The notes under the pieces: generated by a model
What the model was told of the DNA's origin: nothing
The model's input: only the letters and a program-made list of their open reading frames with translations
The model's database searches: none
Part shown: in pieces, positions 12,364-23,300 of the stretch
How the letters are laid out: each line of letters starts with the position of its first letter
Position numbering within the stretch: position 1 is the first letter of the stretch
Program-made: the position numbers and the translations under genes
Origin: Cordilura impudica
Lineage: Eukaryota; Arthropoda; Insecta; Diptera; Scathophagidae
Assembly (NCBI GenBank): GCA_963682025.1
Contig: OY821520.1
Location: 87,465,465-87,529,464 of the forward strand
Reading direction: 5' to 3'
Length of the DNA stretch: 64,000 nt

Positions 12364-13639
12364 GAGCGATTCACTCTGTATGGAGAGAAAAAAAAATGAT
12401 AAAAGTGCCACCCTAGAATATACCTTGCTTTGTTTTATAGCGACTCCCAAGATATTTCTGGTCTAGTGTTAACCCATTCCGAGCTGGACCGTTTTTAAAA
12501 AGGTCTATTTTTTGGTTTTTTTAAATATTTTAATTTTTTTTTGTCAACATATCCAGTATGGTTACAACATGATAGTGTTTTTCAAGACGCGTTCAACGGT
12601 ATATATAACATGTCCTAGCATGGGTTTGGTGGGTTATGTATTAACATGAATTAATTAGAAAATCAAATCAACATTGAAAATATCATAAATTAAAAATATA
12701 TAATTTTTTACTTGTCTAAACTCTATGTCATGCAAAGTTTCAATAATTGATTTATGCACCATTTTGAGGCATTTGAATTTGACAAGAATTAAAATAATAT
12801 AAATTAATTATTTTAAAAACAAATTTCATTTAAAAAAATGGCTACAAAAAAATTTTTGTGCTCAAAAATTATATAAAACTAAACTACCAACGCACTGCGC
12901 AGTAATAAAGCATTTGTTTTTTATGAGAGCACAAAATAAAAAGATTGGCCTATCCAATTATTTTAAAATAACAATAAATGAGATTTTGGAAATATGGAAT
13001 AATGCTCAAATTCCAGTTTTAAGTAAAATTTCAATTTGGAGGAAGATATAATATCAATTAAATTACAATAAGAACATGTGTAGTTGGAATAATTAATTGT
13101 TTTAACGCGAAAAAGTCCTGTGCCTTTTAAAAACTAAATTGGCTACTAAATTTAATAAACTCCACATTCCTGTTTAAATTTACTCCGGAGCAGCGTGAAA
13201 AATTTATTAAATTAACAAAATTCCATTTTTTCTTTCACAGAACTGAAATGTACTTGAGAAAAGAAAAATTTTGATTCCCATATTGCCTATGTCTAACCAC
13301 ATTGTTTCCATGCCATTAGATTTTAGTTAAAACGCGAACTAGTACATATTAAGGAAAAATAAATAAATTAATGTTATGTTCAAAAATATGTTCATTTGAT
13401 TTTCTAGTTTACTCATTTTAATACAAAACCCATTAAAAATTACATATTTTACTGAATATCACAACAGTTAGGACATGCTTGGTCATGTTCTATATACAAA
13501 ATAAAAAATAGACCTTTTTTAAAAACTGTCCAGTTCGGAATGAGTTAACGATAGACCAGAAATATTTTGGGAATCGTGATAGAACAATCCAAGGTAGATT
13601 TCTAGGGGGGCACTTTTTCACTTTTTTTGTGAGTCGCTG
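12364..13639. mobile_element. Long foldback element with TA flanks
   Basis: The ends GAGCGATTCAC (left) and GTGAGTCGCTG (right) are inverted, with TA on both sides (12362-12363 and 13640-13641). The inverted arms are imperfect but long, at least 160 bp: the 'aacccattccgagctgga' block near 12472 pairs with the 'tccagttcggaatgagtt' block near 13529. Further matching blocks lie inward ('tgtcctagcatg' versus 'aggacatgcttgg'). No transposase is present. TA duplication suggests a Tc1/mariner-type non-autonomous element. Confidence 0.6.
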
Positions 13640-13641
13640 TA

Positions 13642-14043
13642 ATATACATATATTGAACTAATTTGGTAAAGAAAAGGAAACTACATCCTTGACCAATATA
13701 TTTCTTTCGTACTATGAATCGCTCGGGTTTATAACCTGAAAGTTAAGAAATATACGATATACTAGGTTTTTTCAATTATGTTGTTATTCGCCATTGTTTA
13801 TTTTTCTTAGGGCCATTATTATAACTTTCCAATAGCTAAAGTTAGGATGTTATCGGATATATTATTAGTTTTTCGTTATTATAAGTATATTTTAAGCTAA
13901 AATCGTCCGATAAGCTAGAGGGAAGATAGTGTTCCCTTTAAGTTTTAACGTGAGGTTTAGCTATTTAATGTTGCAACAATTAACATCAATTTAATTTTGG
14001 AAAAATAAAAATGGAAAGCAAACTACTTTACTATTTATTACTA
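13642..14043. other. No feature recognised
   Basis: Spacer between the foldback element and a truncated Helitron. No coding signal. Confidence 0.4.
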
Positions 14044-14364
14044 CTAACAGATTCCAGCGCTTGAAATTCGAGTGCAAAATCTAGGCAGCTTTATTTTTCA
14101 GCTTAGCCAATTCACAAACCAACATTTTTTTGGTTTATTATTATTGTGAATAAGATAACAAAGTCATTAACAAACACATTAACAAATCTAATAAAACACA
14201 CACATAGCGTATGTATAATTTTATGTATGTGTTAGTAGAAACTTTAAACGCAACTTAGCCAAAACAGAGGAAAAGATTTGAAAATCTGTAAGTCTGCAAA
14301 ACGGCTAAAAACAAATACCTCTCAAATATTATACGTTTGGTCAAAAACGGTAGAACAAAACGTC
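14044..14364 (-). mobile_element. Short non-autonomous Helitron, copy 3 (5' truncated)
   Basis: Has the hairpin end (CTAACAGATTCC..., a variant of CTAGCAG) and the family body up to 'ggtagaacaaaacg'. It lacks the last 35-40 bp with the TC terminus, and the sequence switches to unrelated DNA near 14364. Confidence 0.65.
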
Positions 14365-14639
14365 ACTTAAATGCATGTTTGTATATTTTTCTATTATAAA
14401 TGTTTTACTGCATATCATATAATAAAGGTTTTTTTGTTTTTATCCTATTCTTTTTTTTTGTAGTTGTAGTAGAATTTTAATTTATTTTTTTTTTTCGTTT
14501 TGATAATAAAGTTAAATTTACAAAACTTTATGTAATCTCTGGCAGTCAAATAAAATAACAGAAGGAATAAAAATCAAGTAATAGTTCTACCAAATAATTT
14601 TCTTAAAAACATTTCGAATCAAGATTGTTTTAGTTGTTT

Positions 14640-15105
14640 ACGTTGTAGCAAAAGAATTTGATCAATTATGGCAAAAACATCACTGGATTTACGAGCGGCA
14701 TCAACTCCGAAATGTCAACCTCGCAAAACTAAATGCCCCACCAAACGTTTGGTTTATCAATGATACGATTCTAAGTGCTTTTTAATGCTTCAGCATTATA
14801 ATTGCTTCGTCTGATCAAAGGTTCAGCGGTAACACCATCCTTAATGAATAGTTTAGGTGGTTCAATATGGTGTGCATTGAACGTGATGTTATACGACGCA
14901 CCAACAAGTTGTCATCAATGGTAAATTCAATAAAAACATCTAATTCAAATTTTCTTTTGGCTAATAATTCATTTATCTTCTCAGCCTGTACTACGATACG
15001 TGCGAATCCATCCAACAAGAAACCACGTTTACATTCAGGTTCGTCCAATTTCTTTCGAATCATATTGACTAACAAATCATCGTCCATGACGTTTTTCAAG
15101 GTGAT
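14640..15105 (-). pseudogene. Ak2: Adenylate kinase 2 pseudogene fragment
   Basis: Read on the minus strand, this gives a run typical of the second half of AK2: the [20 protein letters not shown] segment ([10 protein letters not shown] where the enzyme has FPRTVVQAEK), then [21 protein letters not shown], then after a frameshift [15 protein letters not shown], and finally VDAARKSSDVFA. AK2 transfers phosphate between ATP and AMP in the mitochondrial intermembrane space. Here the N-terminal half with the P-loop is absent, part of the lid is deleted, and there is a stop (after ALKST) and at least one frameshift. The absence of introns across several motifs fits a processed copy. Its N-terminal side ends within a few bases of a DINE-like element at 15109. 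Confidence 0.85.
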
Positions 15106-15108
15106 TCC

Positions 15109-15886
15109 ACTATACCACTATGTGGTTTGGGTATAATGACTTTGTGCTGCTGTTTGTAACTACCAAAAATATTTGACCTAGACCCACCTTTATTATACCG
15201 ATCGAATCAGAATCACTATCTGATTTGATTTAACGATGTCCGTCCGTCCATCCGTCTCTGTGTCCATGTAAACATTGTAATCAAACTGCAGGTTGCAAAT
15301 ATGAATATATTGTGATGAAATTTGGTACGTAAGCTTTTACCTGCCATAGGATAAACGCTGTTGAAATTGGTGAGAATCGGTCCATGTTCAAACCTAGCCC
15401 CCATACAAATGACTCCTATGAAATCGACATAAATTGCCATAAGATCCAAATTGTCATAGAGATCTTACTCAAATTGGGTTTGTATGCATTTATTACATCC
15501 ATTAATCGGTAGTCCAAAAATAATCCCTATGCAACAACACTTAGTCATAGGCCCCATATAGAGCTGCTTACCGATCTTCACTTAAATCTATCAAAAAACA
15601 CTGATTCTTCTCAAATTTTGTTTGTATATATTTCTGCAAAATACAAGAGACTTTACCAAACATGGTCAGGATCGGTCCATTTTTGGGTCTAGTCCCCATA
15701 TAGATATAGCATCCGATATGAACTTTTTCATATCTGCAGGCAAAAAAATTAATAAAAAACCCATACAAATTTGGTTTATGCTTATTTTCTATGTCCAGTT
15801 AGTTGGGCCTAAGAGATAGGGCCTCTTAACGCATTGTATAGGGTATCGTATAGTCGGTCTAGACCGACCATAATTTTCGTACTTGT
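15109..15886 (+). mobile_element. DINE-like Helentron, family A copy 3
   Basis: Complete copy in plus orientation: CTATACCACTATGTGG start, (CCGT)n core at 15240, terminal hairpin at 15850-15872 and ACTTGT at 15881. It directly abuts the adenylate kinase fragment. Confidence 0.8.
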
Positions 15887-16057
15887 TTTTTTTTTTGTTC
15901 TTTAGAGGAATTTATTTATTTTAGTAACACTTACTTTAAAGGCAAGTTGTTGTAATGACCCTTAATACTCTACGTGAACATGAGTAGCGGATATGTAGAA
16001 AAATGAAACTACTGATGCAACGGCGTATAAAATAAAAGTCAAAGAGATATTCCAAGT

Positions 16058-16300
16058 ATGATCTCCTGTTACCGATTTGGTAATAAATGTACCATAACTC
16101 GATCTAAGCACACTGACATGCATGATACCTTACCAAAAATTAAGGGGAAGTCTTTAGACTTCATGGCAGAGAGGTTGTCAGGAGGGAACCACGTCTTGCA
16201 CAATGTAGCTAAAACAATCTACTTGAATGAGAATCACATAGCATTATTTAATGAAAAAATTGGCCAAATGTGCAGTTCTCAGACCAACTTTGAGATATAG
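16058..16300 (+). other. Open frame of unknown nature between two DINE-like elements
   Basis: An 80-codon frame from ATG with balanced composition (MISCYRFGNKCT... to ...TNFEI). The segment around FMAERLSGGNHVL looks like genuine protein sequence rather than random translation. It stops five bases before the next DINE-like element. No family recognised. It may be a remnant of a host exon or another transposon. Confidence 0.3.
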
Positions 16301-16304
16301 TTAT

Positions 16305-17083
16305 TATATCCTATACCACTATGTGATCAGGGTATAACGACTTTATGCTGATGTTTGTAACTACCAAAAATATTAGACGCAGACCCACCTTTTATTATAC
16401 CGATCGACTCAGAATCACTTTCTGAGTCGAGTTAGCGATGTCCGTCCGTCCGTCCCCCTGTCCATCTGTGTGTCCACTTAAACCTTGTAATCAAACTACA
16501 GGTTGCAAATGTGAACATATTTTGATGAAATTTAGCTTCTATCAGCCATACCATTGCCGATAATCGCTACATGTTCACACCTAGTCTCCATACAAATGAC
16601 ACCTATGAAATCGACTTAAATTTCCATATGATCCAAATTATCATATAGATCTCTGTAAAATTGGGCTTGTGTGTATTTGTTATACCCACTAATCAGTAGT
16701 CCAAAAATAAGCCCTATAAGACAATTCTTAGTCATAGTCCCCATATAAAGCTGCTTTCCGATCTTCACTTAACTCTATCAAAAAACAAAAATATTGCACA
16801 GATTTTTCTCAAATTTGGTTTGTATATGTTTTTGCAATAAATAAGTGACCTTTCAAATATGGTCAGGATCTGTTCACTTTTCGACGTAGGCCCTAGATAT
16901 ATAAATATAGAATCCGATATGAACTTTTTCATATTCAAAGGAAAAAAGTTAATAATAATGCCACTCAAATTTGGTTTATGTTTATTTTCAATATCCAATT
17001 ATTTGGACCTAAAAGATAGGGTCTCTAAACTCATAGTACAGGGTATCGTATAGTCTAGACCGACTTTAATTTTCTTACTTGTT
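16305..17083 (+). mobile_element. DINE-like Helentron, family A copy 4
   Basis: Diverged copy: CCTATACCACTATGTGATC start, (CCGT)n core near 16440-16456, shortened hairpin (TAGTCTAGACCGACT) and ACTTGT near 17077. Confidence 0.75.
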
Positions 17084-18085
17084 TTTATTACTTGCTCTTC
17101 CATAAAAGTGCCTACTTTGTCTTGTAACTTCATCAGGGCAGCGACTTTAATAAAAGACATGTTTATAAACACAGACAAAAAATTCTATTACCGAATTCCT
17201 GTAAAATTCAACGACTGAATATAAGATTATACCAAATGAAAGAGCAACTAACCATTTTCTCTTACGATAAACTATTAAATGTTAAGACTACATGATTGAT
17301 ATCATAATCAAGACGAAATTCGACTATTCCTTTCATCGCAATTCGGTTGGAAATGAATTGAGTGGCCACAATGAATCTGTTTGCGTTGTGTAGTCAGTAG
17401 CTGATAAAACTTTTCCGAATCATAGAATTGGCATAAACATGGCATTGCTTTTATGCTGTATATATATGTACTGCATATTTTTGCATAATTTTATATTTTT
17501 AAAAATATATTTAAGTATTTATATTTAATATCAACAACTATTTATTTATACAGCTAAAACTACAAAATTTATTTAATAGATTTCAGCTCAAGTAGTTTAC
17601 AATTTACCGAATTTTTTTTGTTTATTTATTTTTTTCTAATTTATTTGTATGAATAAATTAATACATATTGTAACCGTTACTTCAAATTGAATGTGAAAAT
17701 ATAATATATGAACTTTTTTGATATATATAATTAAAAAACAAGAACTTCTAAATGCACCGCTTTTTGGTTTTAGTGTAATTTTTTTATATAAATGTATATT
17801 TTTAGTGGATATTTTTAAGAAAATATTCCTACGCACAAAACTAGGAATGATAGAAATTGATATTCTGGAAGATAAGGTTTAAAATTAGTTTGAAGTTTTT
17901 CAATAACAATTGCTGCACTCGTAGCTGCAAACTGGTGATCGGCTATCTAATAAAATATTATGGTCTTTTTTTACACCAAAGTTTTTAATATTTAAATAAA
18001 ACTAACATGATTGGTAAAAGTAAAAGCACTTAAATAATAGCTCTAATTAATACATTATCAGCAGAAGTTATTTAATTTATTTATT
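17084..18085. other. AT-rich intergenic DNA
   Basis: About 1 kb with no supported gene, RNA or repeat. Confidence 0.45.
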
Positions 18086-18089
18086 AGTT

Positions 18090-18345
18090 ACAAGTATGCC
18101 CCATTGTGCTTCGCTACGACATACCGAGACTTATTGACATGTATGCTTTCTATTTTATTTATTTTATATTTATTTTTCCATCTCAATGTTTGCTGATATA
18201 TAATACTTTTTACTTTTTTATTCGAGGCACAAGTTGTTAAAATCATCGGCATTCCTACTTTAGAGCAAACCACATAGAGCTGCCCATTAGAACGTCATGG
18301 ATTTTCCAATTCGAAGCCGACAACACTTAACGCTGGTCCTTGAAT
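18090..18345 (-). pseudogene. C-terminal fragment of a Helitron-type PIF1 helicase
   Basis: The minus-strand translation gives SVVGFELENP, a stop, then NGQLYVVCSKVG, followed by KKVKSIIYQQTLR. In Helitron Rep/helicase proteins the last helicase motif reads approximately GQLYVACSRVG and is followed by a KNIVY/ALR stretch, so this is the tail of the PIF1-like domain of an autonomous Helitron or Helentron. The rest of the protein is missing and an in-frame stop precedes the motif. Nothing around it supports expression. Confidence 0.7.
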
Positions 18346-18745
18346 TTAGGGTATCATTTGGAAATTTTTTTATTTAGCGATTTCTAACTTTAGCGATTAT
18401 TGATTTTAAAGATATTTGTTTTTGTCGATTTTTGTTGTTCGCGATTTTTGGGTTTTTGGCTATTTTTGACATTGGTAATTCCGCCCATATTTTCCACGAC
18501 TACTCACATTAGTAATTAATGTACTGTCAAAAGTGTCAAGACTATCGCTTTCAGAGTACTTCATATTTTCTTGTATAGATGCCACGTCCGCTAATCTTAT
18601 TCCGCCTATATTTTATGTGACTGCTCACATTAATATCTGATGGACTCATACAAATTGTCAAGGCTTTACCGGTTATAGTGCTCCAGTTATATGATATAAT
18701 ACACATACTCTATATGGGCGATGCCTCGACGGCTACTGCTCCAAT
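18346..18745. repeat. Interspersed repeat shared with 59600-60480
   Basis: A decayed run of 'gcgatttttgattttgg'-like units is followed by a block containing CCACGACTACTCACATT and a second 'actgctcacattaat' copy. The same order (gcgattttt run, then repeated 'ccgcccat..actcacattaataact' blocks) occurs at 59600-60480. It lies just downstream of the helicase fragment and may be the non-coding tail of that Helitron. Confidence 0.55.
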
Positions 18746-18845
18746 CTCACTAATTTTTTGTTCGAAATATTTTATTTTTAAACTCTTTCTGTTGAGTCAA
18801 TTTCTATGTCTGTCGTGGGGCAACCCAATTCCCCCTTATCCAATT

Positions 18846-19215
18846 GATCTGAACCTTGGCCAATAGTCTTGTCGTGACTACAGATTAATTTTTGGGTAGT
18901 CATGCAGAGTCACCCGTGGTCACGCACAGTCCGATCAATCTGAAACTTGGTACATACACTTGCTGTGAAAAAAGATTAACTTTGACTTAGTCAGTACAGT
19001 CACGCATGGTCACGATCGATGTGAAACTTGGTCGATAGACTTGCTGTGAAATAAGATGAACTTTGACATAGTCACTCAGAGTCACGCATAATCACGGAGT
19101 GATTTAAATCCCACTTCCCCTCATCCGATGGATCTGAAACTTTGTCCGTAGACTTGTTCTGGCCAAAGATTAATTTTAAGATAGTCACACACAGTCACGC
19201 ATAGTCACGGATATA
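18846..19215. repeat. Four imperfect tandem units of about 80-95 bp
   Basis: Each unit runs from 'gatctgaaacttggtc' through 'agacttgctgtga' and 'agattaactttgac' to 'agtcacgcatagtcacgg'. Starts are near 18846, 18932, 19013 and 19128. Units differ at many positions, so the array is old. No coding frame is conserved. Confidence 0.7.
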
Positions 19216-19294
19216 TTCAAAGCTCATATGCATAAGCAAAGAAAGAGTTTTAATAAAAACTTTTTTTTTTATGGGTTAGATTATTAATTAATTA

Positions 19295-19673
19295 CTAGCA
19301 GTTTCCAGCCCTCGAAATTCGAGCGCAAATTCTACGAAATTTTATTTTTTCATTAAATAAAGACCGTAAAGGTATGCTAATCAATTATAGCCAATTCATA
19401 AATCAACAAAAAAAAAACAAACTCATTTTGATTACAAACACATTAACAAATTTAATAAACACACACATAGCATTGTATAATTTTATGTAAGTGTTAGTAG
19501 CAACTTTAAATGTAATTTACTCAAAGTAAAGGAAAAAATTTAAAAATCTGTAAATCTGTAAAACGGCTAAGAAGAAATACCTTTCAAATAATATACGCTT
19601 GGTTAAAATCGGGACATAACGTTAGAACAAAACATCAGCCACAAGAAATCACCTAGCCTATTAATATTATAGA
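19295..19673 (-). mobile_element. Short non-autonomous Helitron, copy 4
   Basis: Complete: CTAG-hairpin end at 19295 next to an A on the plus strand, TC end at 19672-19673. Same family and orientation as 2870-3245. Confidence 0.75.
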
Positions 19674-21127
19674 TTAATTATTGATTGTGTTATTGGAATT
19701 AATCCTTACATACTATTTAAAAAACATTTAAAAAAATAGGCGAACATTAATGATATAATGAAAGAATATTATTGATAATTATTATTCTACTATTTATGGC
19801 ATTTGTATTTGAAGAAAAATCAATAATTTTATAAAGCTTATTAAATTCGATACACATTCATCTATGCGGATCACAGTTCGCATAATTTGATCTATAAAAC
19901 TGACCAGATATAAACTTACTTGGATATGTTTCTTAAAGCTAATTTCAAAGCCCACATACTAATGGACAAACAAACATACACAAGTAGCCTTCGTGTTAAT
20001 GCAAAATTATTTATGTTTGTTCACTGCAAACACTTACACAAGCAACGTTGTGGAGATCCTAAGCAATCTCAGAATGAGTCAAACGTCAATTGGGGCTAAA
20101 TGCTCCTATGCAAAACAAGCGAACAAATTAACACAAACTTAAATGCAATTACTATAAGTTCATATTGTACGTGCGTGTTTTTGTATATCCTCATATTCAC
20201 TCACATATACAAATAATAAAGTAATTAAGCCATAATTAGCTTACTATTGAATGGTTCATGATAAAATCTATTATTAATTATGTGAGAATAACAAGTACCG
20301 CAAATAATTGGATATTATAAGTTTTTCATAGTAAGGCTTAATTTGTGTAGGTTTCTTTATACAATATGCAAACAATAAGTAAATTTAAGTATTCACATTA
20401 AAATTCTGACCATATTCAGAGTCACTTCTATTGGAAATTAAACAACTTATTTTTCTTAAATAAAAAACATTGACTATTGTTAACTCTAGCCCATTAAGTA
20501 GCCACATGGATGATTATATCCTATACCAATCTATGGTCAGCATATTATGAAACACTATTACATCTAAATAATTAAAATTGATACCATTCATGGGGTCCAC
20601 ATGAGGTGAAAATTGAACCATCACCAATGAACTTACCATAGCTTTTCAATGGATGGAAATCTTTTATGAATTTTTTAAGGTATGTTTTCACTATTGCTTA
20701 GAATGTTGTCACAAATCACTTCCATATTTTTGATGTGTAAACATCTATGCGCTCAGGGGGGGAGGGGGTAAAATCCAATTTCACAATATAATCACAAAAA
20801 CAGCGTAAGGGAAAATCGGTGTGAGGTACATATAAGTGTATTGGTGTATTTAGTAAGCAGAACCGCCGAGTTCGCTGTCTGTTTAGCAAAATCACAAACC
20901 TTTTTTTGTTAATTTCCAATATTCAAGCTATTGACCGCTAGGCGTGCTGTGAGTTTAACATGCTCACAAACTTACAGAGTTGCTTTTTTTTTATATATAA
21001 GTATATATTTGCTACTAACAGAACTTTTATAGTAAGCAGAACCTCTAGGTGTGCCCTGAGTTTATAAAGCTAAATACTGGGAAAACTTTGAAGTAGTCAA
21101 AAATTAACTTAGTTGTTTTTTTAATCA
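19674..21127. other. Intergenic DNA, no gene recognised
   Basis: AT-rich, with a G-rich run near 20755-20769. The 67-codon minus-strand frame at 20716-20919 has no recognisable features. Confidence 0.4.
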
Positions 21128-21134
21128 CTACACC

Positions 21135-21575
21135 TTTTCCAATTGCATTTCAGAAAGTATCAATTGTGTTTCAGAAAACACCAATTGATTTTCAGAAAGT
21201 ATCATTTGTATTTCAGAAAATATCAATTGAATTTCAGAAAATATCAATTGAGTTTCAGAAATTATCAAATGTATTTCAGAAAATATAAAATGTATTTCCG
21301 AAATTATCAAATGTATATCAGCGATTATCAACTGTATTTCAGAAAACATCAAAAGTATTTCAGAAATTATCAAATGTATTTCAGAAACAATCAAATGTAT
21401 TTCAGAAAATTTTAAATGTATTTCAGAAAACATAGAATGTATTTCAGAAAACATACAACGTATTTCTGAAATTTTCAAATGTATTTCAGAAAATATCAAA
21501 TGTATTTCAGAAATTATTAAATTTACTTCAGAAAATATGAATTGAATTTCAGTTAATATCAATTGAGTCTCAGAA
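21135..21575. repeat. 21-bp minisatellite, about 20 units
   Basis: Tandem units close to GTATTTCAGAAAATATCAAAT run for about 430 bp with point differences. Because 21 is a multiple of three, frames stay open: 144 codons on the minus strand repeat a seven-residue SEIHLIF-like unit, and the plus strand repeats YFRKYQL-like units for 90 codons. I treat the frames as by-products; neither has a supported promoter or flanking exon. Confidence 0.85.
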
Positions 21576-21643
21576 AAATAGTCAGAATGCTATATAAAAA
21601 TATATTTTTTTAAGTTCTACACTGGGTCGTAATATTTTTTTAA

Positions 21644-21905
21644 AACTATATATCGTCACCTAAAATGCAAAAGGCCGTAACTAATTTTTTTAATTTTTTG
21701 GAGGAGAAGCAAAACATCATCTTTAAACCTAATACCCAAATTTTAGAATCAAGCTGAAAAATAAAGATGGATTTTTGTTTATGAAAACAAATTTATGGTA
21801 AAATAATTTTTTTAAGTAAAAGGCCATAGCAACAATACAAAAAGTCAGTTTTGAACTTTTTGTTAGTTACGGCCTTTTGCATTTTAGGTGACGATATAAA
21901 CGTGT
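21644..21905. mobile_element. Small MITE with about 40-bp inverted repeats
   Basis: The left arm, containing TCGTCACCTAAAATGCAAAA and GGCCGTAACTAA, is repeated almost perfectly inverted at the right, TTAGTTACGGCC then TTTTGCATTTTAGGTGACGA, with about 170 bp between. A weaker match continues outward on both sides (T- and A-rich). No coding capacity. Confidence 0.7.
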
Positions 21906-22134
21906 TTTTTTTAAAATTATGACTTTAAAATCGGTCAAAATTCTATTCTGGTGTTTATATTGTAGCTGATTAACAAATGAAGTCCTCATCCTCTTACGAT
22001 TAAAAGGCCACCCTTGATAGTTTATTTTCCAATGCATAATAAATAAGTCCAAATATTGCTAAACATTTTCTGCGACTCCAAATAAATAATATAAACTATA
22101 ATAGCTTTTCGGTATTGTAGGGTAAGCTGCTTTT

Positions 22135-22715
22135 TATACCCTATACCACTATGTGGTTTGGGTATAATGACTTTGTGCTGCTGTTTGTAACAACCAAAAA
22201 TATTTGACCTAGACCCATCTTTAATTATACCGATCGAATCAGAATCACTTTCTGAGTTGATTTAACAATGTCCGTCCGTCCGTCCGTCCGTCTGTGTGTC
22301 CATGTAAAGTTTGTAATCAAACTGCAGGTCGCAAATATGAATATATTTTGATGAAATTTGGTATATAAGCTTTTATGGGCCATGGAATGAACACTGTTGA
22401 AATTGGTGAGAATCGGTCCATGTTCAGACCTAGCTCCCATACAAATTACCCATATGAAATCGACAAAAATTGCCATAAGATCCAAATTGTCATATAGATC
22501 TTACTCAAATTGGGTTTGTATGCGTTCATTACATCCACTAGTGAGTAGTCCGAAAATTATCCCTTTGACCTCATATAGAGCTGCTTCCCGATCTTCACTT
22601 AAATCTATTAAAAAACAAAAATATTGCACTGATTCTTCTCAAATTTTGTTTGTACATATTTTTGCAAAATACAAGAGACTTTACCAAACATGATCAGGAT
22701 CGGTCCATTTTTGGA
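22135..22715 (+). mobile_element. DINE-like Helentron, family A copy 5 (3' truncated)
   Basis: Normal start (TATACCCTATACCACTATGTGG) and (CCGT)n core near 22269-22290. The homology stops after 'ggtccatttttgg' near 22715, so the hairpin and ACTTGT end are missing. The sequence then switches to a LINE fragment. Confidence 0.8.
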
Positions 22716-23300
22716 ATTTGTTCACAAATCTTAGATGAACATTTCCCATGTTACACAACCCACATTCTGGCAATATTCCAACGGGTCAATAGAGTTGAAT
22801 ACCTTACTGTTATTATTGAACATCACCGACTTCCGTTATACACTATCAGGTATCTCCAAAATAGACTTTGAAGTCCCTATCCATATTTGGGACTTGTATT
22901 CCATTTTCGCTCGAATGTAAGTGGTGTACTTTTGAAGAGGATTGGAAGGAGCGAAATATTTTTCTTTTAACCGTTTTAGAAAACCTGGATACTTGAATCC
23001 TGCTTTCGACACTTGAAAACCATTTATGTTCCTACGGATATCGAATTGAATTCTTATGCCCAGCACATCAAGAGTTTCCCATTCCTCAATAACTCTACCA
23101 TCCATATTTACAAAACATATTTTTGAATACAAGGTCCTATGAGCCCACAGACATGACTGGGTATTCTGCGAATTTCTATCAACCATATTCGCTTTATTCC
23201 ACTCAGAGATTATTATCAGGTCTTGATTGCGTGTGTCATTCATTTTCATCCATGCCAACGATTACCCAAAAATTGATGGAAACCGAATGACAAATGTTTC
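22716..23300 (-). pseudogene. Non-LTR retrotransposon reverse transcriptase fragment (Jockey/I type)
   Basis: The minus-strand frame at 22836-23258 carries the end of a LINE reverse transcriptase: a LDVLGIRIQFDI segment, then KAGFKYPGFLKRLKEKYFAP and a YTTYIRAKMEY..IWIGTSKS segment. These match the thumb region consensus (LGI..., GFL.R..kyF, YIRP..EY.s.iW.GA). Past a stop the frame continues with NSIDPLEY, like the NSIDPLEHRRNVG stretch of such proteins. The catalytic FADD box and the endonuclease are absent, so this is a dead fragment. It adjoins the broken end of the DINE-like copy at 22715. Confidence 0.75.

Noticed and set aside
21128..21562. 144-residue repetitive protein gene on the minus strand
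   Set aside because: The frame follows from a 21-bp repeat unit divisible by three; the opposite strand is open too.
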